DNA of 64,000 nt, taken from positions 62,001 through 126,000 of the forward strand of contig NZ_JBHVOS010000005.1 of the NCBI RefSeq assembly GCF_042887685.1, given 5' to 3'. How positions within the stretch are numbered: position 1 is the first letter of the stretch; each line of letters opens with the position of its first letter. Below the pieces are notes generated by a model. It did no database searches. It was not told the origin of the DNA and saw only the letters and a program-made list of their open reading frames with translations. Of this stretch, positions 33,533-40,906 are shown piece after piece. The stretch is from Oerskovia sp042887685. Its GTDB lineage: Bacteria > Actinomycetota > Actinomycetes > Actinomycetales > Cellulomonadaceae. Both the position numbers and the translations under genes were made by a program.

Positions 33533-33804
33533 CAGGCGCTCTCCCCGCCCAGCTCGGCCGTCAGCTCGGCGACGAGGACGACGTCCTCGATGACCGGGTT
33601 CGACAGGACCTTCTCGCCGGCCTCGCGGGCCGCGGCCAGGACCTCGGGGGTGACGTCACCCTCGACCTCGAGCTCGAACCGCTTGCCCTGGCGCACGCCG
33701 GTGAACTGGGTGAAGCCCAGGCGCGGGAGCGCCCCGACGACGGCCTTGCCCTGCGGGTCCAGGATCTCGGGCTTGGGCATGACCTCGACGACTACGCGTC
33801 CCAC
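33532..33804 (-). CDS. purS: phosphoribosylformylglycinamidine synthase subunit PurS
   Basis: A 90-residue protein that docks PurQ to PurL and channels ammonia. VVVEVMPKPEILDPQGKAV, LGFTQFTGVRQGKRFELE and VLSNPVIEDV cover the whole PurS fold. GTG 33804 follows GAGGAG at a good distance; the frame upstream has no family similarity. A TAAACT -10 lies at 33927-33932, 123 nt upstream. Confidence 0.96.
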   Translation of the reverse strand: MGRVVVEVMPKPEILDPQGKAVVGALPRLGFTQFTGVRQGKRFELEVEGDVTPEVLAAAREAGEKVLSNPVIEDVVLVAELTAELGGESA

Positions 33805-33926
33805 AGGAGCTCCTCGGGAAGTTGGTCCGGCCGGCTCGGCTCGGACAGGTCCGCACGAGGCTCGGGGCGCGCCGCGAGGGCGGCGACGAGGTCGCACGGA
33901 TCTCGGTGGGTGGGGATTCCGGGGCC

Positions 33927-33932
33927 AGTTTA
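33927..33932 (-). promoter_or_regulatory. purSQ -10 element TAAACT
   Basis: GGGTAAACTGGCCCC on the minus strand, identical in core to the purL and purA elements. Confidence 0.55.
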
Positions 33933-33997
33933 CCCGGGCCGCGCCCGGGGCCGGGTCGCGTCTCAGGCGTCGGTCGATGCGGTGCCCCCGGGGGCGC

Positions 33998-34052
33998 CGA
34001 GAACGAGGTTGCGGCCGTTCTGCGCGCCGTGGCGACCTCGACCTCGTTCTCG
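33998..34052 (-). terminator. inverted repeat after the PadR-operon membrane protein
   Basis: Arms CGAGAACGAGGT (33998-34009) and ACCTCGTTCTCG (34041-34052). It lies 38 nt beyond the stop at 34090. Confidence 0.6.
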
Positions 34053-34089
34053 ACCGCGAGGATCTCCCTGCCCGACGGCGGAGCGCACC

Positions 34090-34746
34090 TCAGGAGGTGG
34101 GGGCGGCGTCCCGGGGGTCGGGTAGGTCGTTCGTGGGCGTCTGCCGCTCGGTGCCCGGCGGCAGCGGAGCCGGCGCGCGCAGCGGCAGCGGCATGTTGCC
34201 CTCCATGACGTGTCGGCGCCAGGCCCGACGGACGCGGTCCTTCCGGAAGGCTGTGCCCCCGACGACGACGGTCAGCGCCATGAACGCCCACCAGTACCAG
34301 GACGACACGTAGATCGGGACGTAGACGCCCTGCCCGGTCAGGAACGCGACGGGCGTCGGCCACGTCGTGGCCAGGACGAGCATGGCGACCACGCCGGCCT
34401 GAGCCCGGAACGCATAGGCGGCCCCGTGGATGTCGTCCGCGACCCACCACCAGTACTTCTCCGGAAGTCGCACGTCGAAGCACCGGTACAGCGCCCACCG
34501 CCACAGCGGCGGGCGCTCCCGCCACCGCAGCCCCCAGCCGGCGCACTGCAGGCTGCGGACCTCGCTGGGGCTCAACCGGTCGGGCACGGGAGCGCCCGCA
34601 GCCTCGGCCGCCGCGTGCGCGATGTCCTGCTGGACCGCGAGGAGCTCGTCGCCGTGGACCTCGCGCCAGCGGCGGGGGTAGGCGCGCGCCCAGAGTCGCG
34701 CCGACCGTTCGAAGCGTTCGTCGGCAGCGAGGTCGCGGCGGCGCAT
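34090..34746 (-). CDS. membrane protein partner of a PadR regulator
   Basis: A 218-residue protein. The first 100 residues are cytosolic, with LWARAYPRRWREVHGDELLAV, a pattern common in proteins encoded after PadR regulators. Two or three membrane helices follow (YAFRAQAGVVAMLVLATTW and YVSSWYWWAFMALTVVVGG), and a Pro-rich tail ends it. ATG 34746 shares one base with the PadR stop (TGATG). The pair probably works as a regulator and its membrane effector or sensor; the signal is unknown. Confidence 0.72.
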   Translation of the reverse strand: MRRRDLAADERFERSARLWARAYPRRWREVHGDELLAVQQDIAHAAAEAAGAPVPDRLSPSEVRSLQCAGWGLRWRERPPLWRWALYRCFDVRLPEKYWWWVADDIHGAAYAFRAQAGVVAMLVLATTWPTPVAFLTGQGVYVPIYVSSWYWWAFMALTVVVGGTAFRKDRVRRAWRRHVMEGNMPLPLRAPAPLPPGTERQTPTNDLPDPRDAAPTS

Positions 34747-35144
34747 CAGGCCAGCCCTCCAGCGAGCCTGCCCGACGTCGGGCGTGCCGCCGCGCCGCGC
34801 CTGTCGAGGGCCTTCTGCGCCCTGGCGGCGAGCTCTCGGAGCCTGTCCGTCTCCTGCTCGGCGGCGCGGCCGCCGTCGTCCGTGATCCGGTAGTAGCGCC
34901 GGAGACGGCCGTCGACGACCTCCTCGCCCGAGGGCTCGACGAGTCCCGCGCCCGAGAGCCGGTCGAGGTTGCCGTACAGGGTCCCTGCGCCGAGGGCCGT
35001 CGCCCCGTCGGAGAGCTCGGTGACGGCCTGGATGACGGCGTAGCCGTGCAAGGGCTCCGGGGTGAGGGAGAGCAGGATCAGATAGGCCTGCTCGGTCATG
35101 CGGAAGGGTCTTCCGCCGCTCGGGCCGTGCGTCGCTGTGGGCAT
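34746..35144 (-). CDS. PadR-family transcriptional regulator
   Basis: A 132-residue winged-helix protein. MTEQAYLILLSLTPEPLHGY, IQAVTELSDGATALGAGTLY, GNLDRLSGAGLVEPSGEE and GRLRRYYRITDDGGRAAEQE give the complete PadR wing pattern, with a helical dimerisation tail. ATG 35144 is immediately preceded by the AT-rich palindrome CGATATATATCG (35148-35159), a likely autoregulatory operator. Confidence 0.9.
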   Translation of the reverse strand: MPTATHGPSGGRPFRMTEQAYLILLSLTPEPLHGYAVIQAVTELSDGATALGAGTLYGNLDRLSGAGLVEPSGEEVVDGRLRRYYRITDDGGRAAEQETDRLRELAARAQKALDRRGAAARPTSGRLAGGLA

Positions 35145-35147
35145 AGT

Positions 35148-35159
35148 CGATATATATCG
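35148..35159. promoter_or_regulatory. PadR operator candidate CGATATATATCG
   Basis: A perfect 12-bp palindrome three bases upstream of the padR ATG. It is the most AT-rich spot in this part of the window, and TATA-rich dyads are usual PadR sites. Confidence 0.6.
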
Positions 35160-35262
35160 CGCAACGACCCATAGGACAAGCGTCGGCACCGAGGATCCGC
35201 GCTCCGGTGCGAGACACCGGCTCGCGGGGCCTGTGTCAGAGGCGCCGCCTATCATCGAACAC

Positions 35263-35622
35263 ATGTTCGAACCGTCGCTCGCAGTCCGCCCCGGGCCAGG
35301 AGTCCAGGTGATCGCCGCCGTGCTCTCGCGCGACCGCACCTGCACCTTTCCCGGTTGCTCGGTCCCTGCGTTCCGCTGCGACCTCGACCACGTGGTCCGC
35401 CCCGCGCCGCGAGAGCCGGACTCCCCCGAGCCCGACGTCGGGCCCGAGGACCTCATCTCCCTGTGCAGGCACCACCACGTGGTCCGGGCACGCTCCGGCT
35501 GGCGCCCCGACCTCGCGGCCGACGGCACGGTCCGCTGGACGTCACCGACCGGCCACCGCTACGTCCGCGAGCGCCACGCCTCCACGGCGGGGCCCGTGCT
35601 CAGAACAGGGACTCGCCCGTGA
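35263..35622 (+). pseudogene. C-terminal HNH remnant of a DUF222-type endonuclease
   Basis: About 119 residues from ATG 35263 contain only the HNH end of the actinobacterial DUF222/13E12 family: VIAAVLSRDRTCTFPGC, AFRCDLDHVV, DLISLCRHHHVVRA and VRWTSPTGHRY. Full proteins have some 300 more residues with the DUF222 domain before this point; none are found upstream, where the padR promoter lies. It may be a gene fragment or a minimal HNH protein. Its 3' end overlaps purC by 23 bp, tail to tail. Confidence 0.65.
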
Positions 35623-36556
35623 TCCGCTCGTAGGCCTCGAGGTAGCGGTCGCGCGTGCGCTCGACGACGTCCGCAGGCAGCGAGGGTGGCGGCGCGTCGG
35701 ACGCACGGTCCCAGCCCGAGGCCTCGGAGGCGAGCCAGTCGCGGACGTACTGCTTGTCGAAGCTCGGCTGCGAGCGCCCCGGCTGCCACTGGTCGGCGGG
35801 CCAGAAGCGCGAGGAGTCGGGGGTCAGCACCTCGTCGCCCAGGACGGTCGTGCCCGTGACGGGATCCACCCCGAACTCGAGCTTGGTGTCGGCGAGGATC
35901 ACTCCACGCTCGCGGGCGATCTCCTCGGCGCGCGAGTAGACCGCGAGGGTCAGGTCGCGCAGCCGGGTCGCGGCGTCGAGCCCGACGGTCCCCGCGACGA
36001 CCTCGAACGACACGTTCTCGTCGTGCTCACCGACCTCGGCCTTCGCTGCGGGCGTGAAGATCGCCTCGGGCAGGCGCGACCCGTCGACGAGCCCCTCGGG
36101 CAAGGGCACTCCGCACACCGTGCGGTCCACGCGGTACTCGACGAGGCCCGAGCCGGTGAGGTAGCCACGGGCGACGCACTCGACCGGGAACATCTCGAGC
36201 CGGCGGCAGATCATGGCGCGGCCCGCGACGGCGTCGGGCACCAGGCCGTCGCCGGGCATCGCACTGGCCTCGGTGCTGACGACGTGGTTCGGGACGAGGT
36301 CCGCGAGCCTGTCGAACCACCACAGGCTGAGCTGGGTCAGGACGACGCCCTTGTCGGGGATCCCTGGGGACAGGACGTGGTCGAACGCGCTGACACGATC
36401 GCTCGCGACCACGAGGACGACGTCGCCGAGCGGGTGCGCGCCGCCGAGCTGCGCGAGGTCCGGCTCGTAGAGGTCTCGCACCTTGCCCGAGTAGACGTGC
36501 CGCCATCCCGGGAGTTCGAGGTGGGCCGTGTCGAGGGCGTCGCGCGAGTCAGTCAC
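35600..36556 (-). CDS. purC: SAICAR synthase
   Basis: A 318-residue enzyme that joins aspartate to CAIR with ATP in purine synthesis. HVYSGKVRDLYEP is the ATP loop, ASDRVSAFDHVL, PVECVARGYLTGSGL, LILADTKLEFG-like VILADTKLEFGVD and LGDEVLTPDSSRFWP are all present. GTG 36556 gives the usual family N-terminus; GTG 36577 is in frame but has no ribosome site. It lies downstream of purD on the same strand with a terminator between. Confidence 0.95.
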   Translation of the reverse strand: MTDSRDALDTAHLELPGWRHVYSGKVRDLYEPDLAQLGGAHPLGDVVLVVASDRVSAFDHVLSPGIPDKGVVLTQLSLWWFDRLADLVPNHVVSTEASAMPGDGLVPDAVAGRAMICRRLEMFPVECVARGYLTGSGLVEYRVDRTVCGVPLPEGLVDGSRLPEAIFTPAAKAEVGEHDENVSFEVVAGTVGLDAATRLRDLTLAVYSRAEEIARERGVILADTKLEFGVDPVTGTTVLGDEVLTPDSSRFWPADQWQPGRSQPSFDKQYVRDWLASEASGWDRASDAPPPSLPADVVERTRDRYLEAYERITGESLF

Positions 36557-36903
36557 GGCGCCTAGTCTCTCATCCACGACACGGGCCCCTCGGGCTGTCC
36601 GGATGGCGAGGTGGGCGCCGGCACGTCACGTCACCCGGCGCCCGGGGCGAGGGGCCCACGCGTCACCCGACGCACCGCGCCGGCGAGGCGACGGCTGCCC
36701 CGTCGACGGGCGCTCGACCGAGGGCTCATCAGCAGGACCGCCCTCGCCCCGGGGAGCGTCCTCCTGGCGTTCGTCCGAGCAGTCCGTCAGGACCCCGACC
36801 ATCCGCGGGACGGCAAGGGCCCGCGAGCATCGGCTCGCGGGCCCTGCGCCGTCGGCCGGTTCCCCTGCGCGGGCGGACCTCACGGTCCGTCAGGGGCGCA
36901 CGG
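36557..36903. other. purD-purC intergenic region
   Basis: 347 bp without a convincing gene. It holds the purD terminator (36816-36845) and, towards 36556, GAGACT about 7 nt before the purC GTG as a weak -10. An 85-codon frame (36626-36883) crosses the terminator and is rejected. Confidence 0.6.
36816..36845 (-). terminator. purD terminator
   Basis: AGGGCCCGCGAG (36816-36827) pairs perfectly with CTCGCGGGCCCT (36834-36845); GACGGC/GCCGTC extends the stem. Confidence 0.85.
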
Positions 36904-38193
36904 TCAGCCGCGCGACGCCTTCTCCGCGATGTCGGTGCGGTGGTGCGAGCCGGGCAGGACGACCTCGTCGACACCCGCGTACACCCGACGACGTGCCTCT
37001 CCCAGGTCCGCGCCGCGGGCGACGACCGACAGCACGCGGCCGCCCGCGCTGCGCAGCGTGCCCTCGTCGAGCGCCGTGCCGGCGTGCAGGACGTGCACGC
37101 CCTCGACCGCCTCGACACCGTCGATCCCCGTGATCGGGTCCCCGCTGCGGACGGTCGAGGGGTAGCCGTTGGCGGCGACGACCACGGTGACCGCGGCGTC
37201 GTCGGACCAGCGCAGGCGCGGGAAGTCCGCGAGCTCGCCGCGGGCCGCTGCGCGCAGCACCGCGGAGAGCGGGGTCGTGAGGCGGGCCAGGACGACCTGC
37301 GTCTCCGGGTCGCCGAAGCGCGCGTTGAACTCGACCACGCGCGTGCCGCGGCTCGTGAGCGCGAGCCCCACGTAGAGCACGCCGGCGAACGGCGTGCCGC
37401 GGCGCGCCATCTCGTCGATCGTGGGCTGCGCGACCCGGGTCACGACCTCCTCCGTCAGCCCCTCCGGGGCCCAGGGCAGCGGGCTGTACGCACCCATGCC
37501 GCCGGTGTTGGGGCCGGCGTCGCCGTCGAACGCGCGCTTGAAGTCCTGCGCCGGGGCCAGGGGGACCACGCTCGTGCCGTCGGACAGGCAGAAGAGCGAG
37601 ACCTCGGGACCGTCGAGGTACTCCTCGATGACGACGACGGGGTCGCCCGCACCCGGGCGGGGCGTCGCGAAGCAGGCCTGCGCGTGCTCGAGCGCCTCCT
37701 GGCGGTCGTCGGTCACGACGACTCCCTTGCCCGCCGCCAGCCCGTCGTCCTTCACGACGTAGGGGGCACCGAACGCGTCGAGCGCGTCGGCGACCTGGTC
37801 GATGTCGGTGCAGACGTGCGCGAGCGCGGTCGGGACCGACGCGGCAGCCATGACGTCCTTGGCGAATGCCTTGGAGCCCTCGAGCGCAGCGGCCTGCGCG
37901 CTCGGTCCGAAGCAGTCGATGCCCACCGCGCGCACCGCGTCGGCGACGCCCGCGACGAGCGGCGCCTCGGGGCCGATCACGACGAGGTCCGCACCGAGGC
38001 GGGTCGCGAGCGCCGCGACGGCCTCGCCGTCGACCGCGCTGACCGCGTGCAGGGTCGCGAGCTCGCCGATGCCCGGGTTGCCGGGGGCGGCGTGCAGCTC
38101 GTGCGCCTCCGCGCCGGTGGCCGCGGCCTCCTGGGCGAACGAGTGGACGATGGCGTGCTCGCGGGCACCCGAACCGATGACGAGGATCTTCAC
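36904..38193 (-). CDS. purD: phosphoribosylamine-glycine ligase
   Basis: A 429-residue ATP-grasp enzyme making GAR from phosphoribosylamine and glycine. KILVIGSGAREHAI starts the N-domain; APGNPGIGELA, GSKAFAKDVM, VVKDDGLAAGKGV, GAGDPVVVIEEYLDGPEVS, GDAGPNTGGMGAYSP and VEFNARFGDPETQVV mark the ATP-grasp and metal sites. GTG 38193 begins the conserved N-terminus; TAGACT lies 8 nt upstream, which suggests a short or absent leader. Confidence 0.97.
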   Translation of the reverse strand: MKILVIGSGAREHAIVHSFAQEAAATGAEAHELHAAPGNPGIGELATLHAVSAVDGEAVAALATRLGADLVVIGPEAPLVAGVADAVRAVGIDCFGPSAQAAALEGSKAFAKDVMAAASVPTALAHVCTDIDQVADALDAFGAPYVVKDDGLAAGKGVVVTDDRQEALEHAQACFATPRPGAGDPVVVIEEYLDGPEVSLFCLSDGTSVVPLAPAQDFKRAFDGDAGPNTGGMGAYSPLPWAPEGLTEEVVTRVAQPTIDEMARRGTPFAGVLYVGLALTSRGTRVVEFNARFGDPETQVVLARLTTPLSAVLRAAARGELADFPRLRWSDDAAVTVVVAANGYPSTVRSGDPITGIDGVEAVEGVHVLHAGTALDEGTLRSAGGRVLSVVARGADLGEARRRVYAGVDEVVLPGSHHRTDIAEKASRG

Positions 38194-38292
38194 GGGACGG
38201 CAGTCTACCGATCCGGCGTCGTGGGGCCCTGGGCGTCCACGTGATCCGTGCCCGAGACCGCGTCCGCCGCCGCGTTCCGTACCCGACGACGA

Positions 38293-38339
38293 CGGGCCCC
38301 GTGCCCGCTCACCAGGCAGGTGAGCGGGCACGGGGCCCG
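38293..38339 (-). terminator. purA terminator
   Basis: Perfect 21-nt arms (38293-38313 and 38319-38339, core GGGCCCCGTGCCCGCTCACC) with an AGGCA loop, about 40 nt after the purA stop. Confidence 0.85.
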
Positions 38340-38381
38340 CAGCGGAACGACCCTGCGTGGGCCGTTACCGGAACGTATGAC

Positions 38382-39668
38382 TCAGTGCAGCAGGTCGTGC
38401 AGCGGGATGATCGCGTCGCGCGACGGCCCCACGCCGATCGCCGAGACGCGCGCACCCGAGAGCTCCTCGAGCGAGCGCACGTACGCCTGCGCGTTGGCCG
38501 GCAGGTCCTCGAACGTCCGGCAGCCGGAGATGTCCTCGGTCCAGCCGTCGAACTCGGCGTAGATCGGCTTCGCGTGGTGGAACGCCGTCTGGTCGGTCGG
38601 CATCTCGTCGTAGCGGACGCCGTCGACGTCGTACGCGACGCAGACCGGGATCTTGGGGATGCCCGTGAGGATGTCGAGCTTGGTCACCACGAGGTCCGTG
38701 ATGCCGTTGATGCGGCTCGAGTACCGGGCGATCACCGAGTCGTACCAGCCGCAGCGACGCGCGCGACCCGTGGTGACGCCGTACTCCCCGCCGGCCTTGA
38801 GCAGGTACTCGCCCATCTCGTCGAAGAGCTCCGTGGGGAACGGGCCCTCGCCGACACGGGTCGTGTACGCCTTGATGACGCCGATCACCGACGAGATCTT
38901 CGTCGGTCCCACGCCCGAGCCCGTCAGGGCGCCGCCTGCGGTCGCGTTCGACGACGTCACGAACGGGTAGGTGCCGTGGTCGACGTCGAGCATCGTGGCC
39001 TGACCGCCCTCGAACAGGACGTTCTTGCCCGCGTCGAGCGCCTGGTTGAGGATCAGCGACGTGTCCGCGACCATCGGCTTGACGCGGTCCGCGTACGCCA
39101 GCAGCTCCTCGACCGTCTCGTCGACGGTGATCGCCCGCCGGTTGTAGACCTTGACCAGCAGGTGGTTCTTCTGGTCGAGCGAGCCCTCGATCTTCTCCGC
39201 GAGGATCTTCTCGTCGAACAGGTCCCACATGCGGATGCCGACGCGGTTGATCTTGTCGGCGTACGCCGGCCCGATCCCGCGGCCGGTCGTCCCGATGCGG
39301 CGCTTGCCCAGGAAGCGCTCGCTGACCTTGTCCATCGTGCGGTGGTAGCCCGCGATGACGTGGGCGCTGCCGGAGACCAGCAGGCGCGAGACGTCGACGC
39401 CGCGCGAGATCAGGTCGTCGAGCTCCTGGAAGAGGACCTCGATGTCGACGACGACCCCGTTCGCGATGACGGGGGTGACCCCGGGCGACAGGATGCCGGA
39501 GGGCAGCAGGTGCAGGGCGTACTTCTCGTCGCCGATGACGACCGTGTGCCCGGCGTTGTTGCCGCCGTTGAACTTGACCACGTAGTCGACCCGCGACCCG
39601 AGGAGGTCGGTCGCCTTGCCCTTGCCTTCGTCGCCCCACTGGGCACCGATGAGCACCACGCCTGGCAT
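38382..39668 (-). CDS. purA: adenylosuccinate synthetase
   Basis: A 428-residue GTP-dependent enzyme converting IMP and aspartate to adenylosuccinate. VLIGAQWGDEGKGKATDLLG is the P-loop with the catalytic Asp, FNGGNNAGHTVV the IMP/His site, GTTGRGIGPAYADK, GQATMLDVDHGTYPFVTSS and LDILTGIPKIPVC follow. All family blocks are intact. TAAACT at 39868-39873 is its probable -10, 200 nt upstream. Confidence 0.98.
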   Translation of the reverse strand: MPGVVLIGAQWGDEGKGKATDLLGSRVDYVVKFNGGNNAGHTVVIGDEKYALHLLPSGILSPGVTPVIANGVVVDIEVLFQELDDLISRGVDVSRLLVSGSAHVIAGYHRTMDKVSERFLGKRRIGTTGRGIGPAYADKINRVGIRMWDLFDEKILAEKIEGSLDQKNHLLVKVYNRRAITVDETVEELLAYADRVKPMVADTSLILNQALDAGKNVLFEGGQATMLDVDHGTYPFVTSSNATAGGALTGSGVGPTKISSVIGVIKAYTTRVGEGPFPTELFDEMGEYLLKAGGEYGVTTGRARRCGWYDSVIARYSSRINGITDLVVTKLDILTGIPKIPVCVAYDVDGVRYDEMPTDQTAFHHAKPIYAEFDGWTEDISGCRTFEDLPANAQAYVRSLEELSGARVSAIGVGPSRDAIIPLHDLLH

Positions 39669-40037
39669 GGATTCCCCACTTTCAGACTGCCTGTTCCTCG
39701 GACCGGGTCACGGACCGGCACCGACCGGCACGTACGGAGGACTGTCCGGTCGGCGAGCGACCGCGTCGCGCACCATCGACCGGGGGTCGACGCACGGCGC
39801 GTTCCGCCGACGGGTCCTGCGCGGGCCCGAGGCGCGTCCGGGCGGCAGTCACCCGGAAGCCTGGACGAGTTTACCTGCCATTGACCTCGGCGGGCCCCTC
39901 GGCCCACCGGGAAGATCCCCGCGGCCCGACGGCGCCACGTGCGCGACGTCGTCGGGCGGCGGGAAGAGGCACGGCGGCAGGGGCGACGACCGCGCGGGCG
40001 GCGTCCATCGTCCCGACCGACCGCAGGCGCCCGGGCG
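39669..40037. other. purA upstream region
   Basis: 369 bp without a gene. It contains the TAAACT -10 of purA (39868-39873) and a 200-nt GC-rich leader. No riboswitch or leader peptide is recognised in it. The left-hand GC-rich part may terminate the DUF3151 gene. Confidence 0.6.
39868..39873 (-). promoter_or_regulatory. purA -10 element TAAACT
   Basis: CAGGTAAACTCGTCC on the minus strand; same hexamer as before purL and purS. Confidence 0.5.
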
Positions 40038-40478
40038 TCAGCCCGCGAGCGCCCCGACCTCGTCGGCCGACGTCCCCGAGTCGACCAGGAACTGGGCGCA
40101 CCGCTCGGCCTCGCCGTCCTCGCCGATCAGCGACGCCGCGCGCGAGAGCGCGAGGAGCGCGCGCAGGAAGCCCTGGTTCGGGACGTGGTCGGCCGGGATC
40201 GGCCCCTGGCCGCGCCAGCCGGCGCGACGCAGCGCGTCGAGCCCTCGGTGGTAGCCCGTGCGGGCGAACGCGTACGCCGTGACGGCCGCACGGGCGTCGT
40301 CCTCGCGGAGCGTCGCCTCGGCGAGGAGGGCCCACGGGAGCGAGGAGGCGGGGTACGCGCCTGCGAGCGCGAACGTGTCGTCCCCCCGGGCGATCGCCGC
40401 GTCGACGTCCGGCTCAGCCGGGAGACGGACGGGCGCGGGCCCGTCGAGGAGGTTGCGGTGCGTGGGTGCGTGAGACAT
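40038..40478 (-). CDS. DUF3151 family protein
   Basis: A 146-residue soluble protein. NLLDGPAPVRLPAEPD, SSLPWALLAEATL, AVTAYAFARTGYHRGLDALR and GWRGQGPIPADHVPNQGFLR are the conserved blocks of DUF3151, an actinobacterial family of unknown function. Helical, TPR-like spacing is suggested. It diverges from a STAS gene 63 bp away. Confidence in gene and family is high, in function none. Confidence 0.88.
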   Translation of the reverse strand: MSHAPTHRNLLDGPAPVRLPAEPDVDAAIARGDDTFALAGAYPASSLPWALLAEATLREDDARAAVTAYAFARTGYHRGLDALRRAGWRGQGPIPADHVPNQGFLRALLALSRAASLIGEDGEAERCAQFLVDSGTSADEVGALAG

Positions 40479-40534
40479 CCAGCGATTCTCGCAGGCTCCT
40501 GACGAGCGCATGTGCAACGAGGCGCCCCGCCGCC

Positions 40535-40540
40535 TAGAGT
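40535..40540 (+). promoter_or_regulatory. -10 element TAGAGT, leaderless STAS gene
   Basis: TAGAGT is followed by 7 nt and ATG 40548; an alternative ATG at 40542 is too close to be transcribed. Confidence 0.45.
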
Positions 40541-40547
40541 CATGCAC

Positions 40548-40886
40548 ATGATCGAGATCTCCACGTCCCCCGCGACGACCACGCTCGTCATCGCCGGGGA
40601 CCTCGATCTCGCGGAACGTGACCAGTTCCCGGAGATCGCCGCCCGCGTCGTGGGGCTGCGCCGTCAGCTCCTCGTGATCGACATGTGCCGCGTGACCTTC
40701 ATGGACTCGACCGGCGCGGCCTTCCTCATCTCGCTCGCCGACTCCGGTCGCAAGCGCGGCGGGGCGACCGTGCTCCGCGGGTGCGACGACCGGGACCTCT
40801 TCGTCCTCGAGGTGTGCGGGGCCCTCGACCTGTTCCGCATCGACGCCGACCACCGCTGCGACCCGCCGGTGAGCGCGACCGCCTGA
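40548..40886 (+). CDS. STAS-domain anti-sigma factor antagonist
   Basis: A 112-residue single STAS domain. TTLVIAGDLDLAERDQFPE begins the fold and the phosphorylatable Ser lies in TFMDSTGAAFLISLADSG; LEVCGALDLFRID ends it. It should bind an anti-sigma kinase when unphosphorylated. It is convergent with the SpoIIE-type phosphatase, 20 bp apart, which may dephosphorylate it. A second STAS protein is encoded at 43.4 kb. Confidence 0.87.
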   Translation: MIEISTSPATTTLVIAGDLDLAERDQFPEIAARVVGLRRQLLVIDMCRVTFMDSTGAAFLISLADSGRKRGGATVLRGCDDRDLFVLEVCGALDLFRIDADHRCDPPVSATA

Positions 40887-40906
40887 CACGACCGCCCGTC
40901 GGGCCT

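Noticed and set aside
36626..36883. 85-codon minus-strand frame between purD and purC
   Set aside because: It runs through the purD terminator hairpin and has no ribosome site or protein-like composition.
39669..39867. A purine riboswitch or PurR box in the purA leader
   Set aside because: No conserved purine-aptamer or PurBox sequence could be found; only the TAAACT hexamer stands out.
39871..40335. 154-codon minus-strand frame upstream of purA
   Set aside because: Overlaps DUF3151 in a different frame and is Arg/Gly-rich without a start signal.
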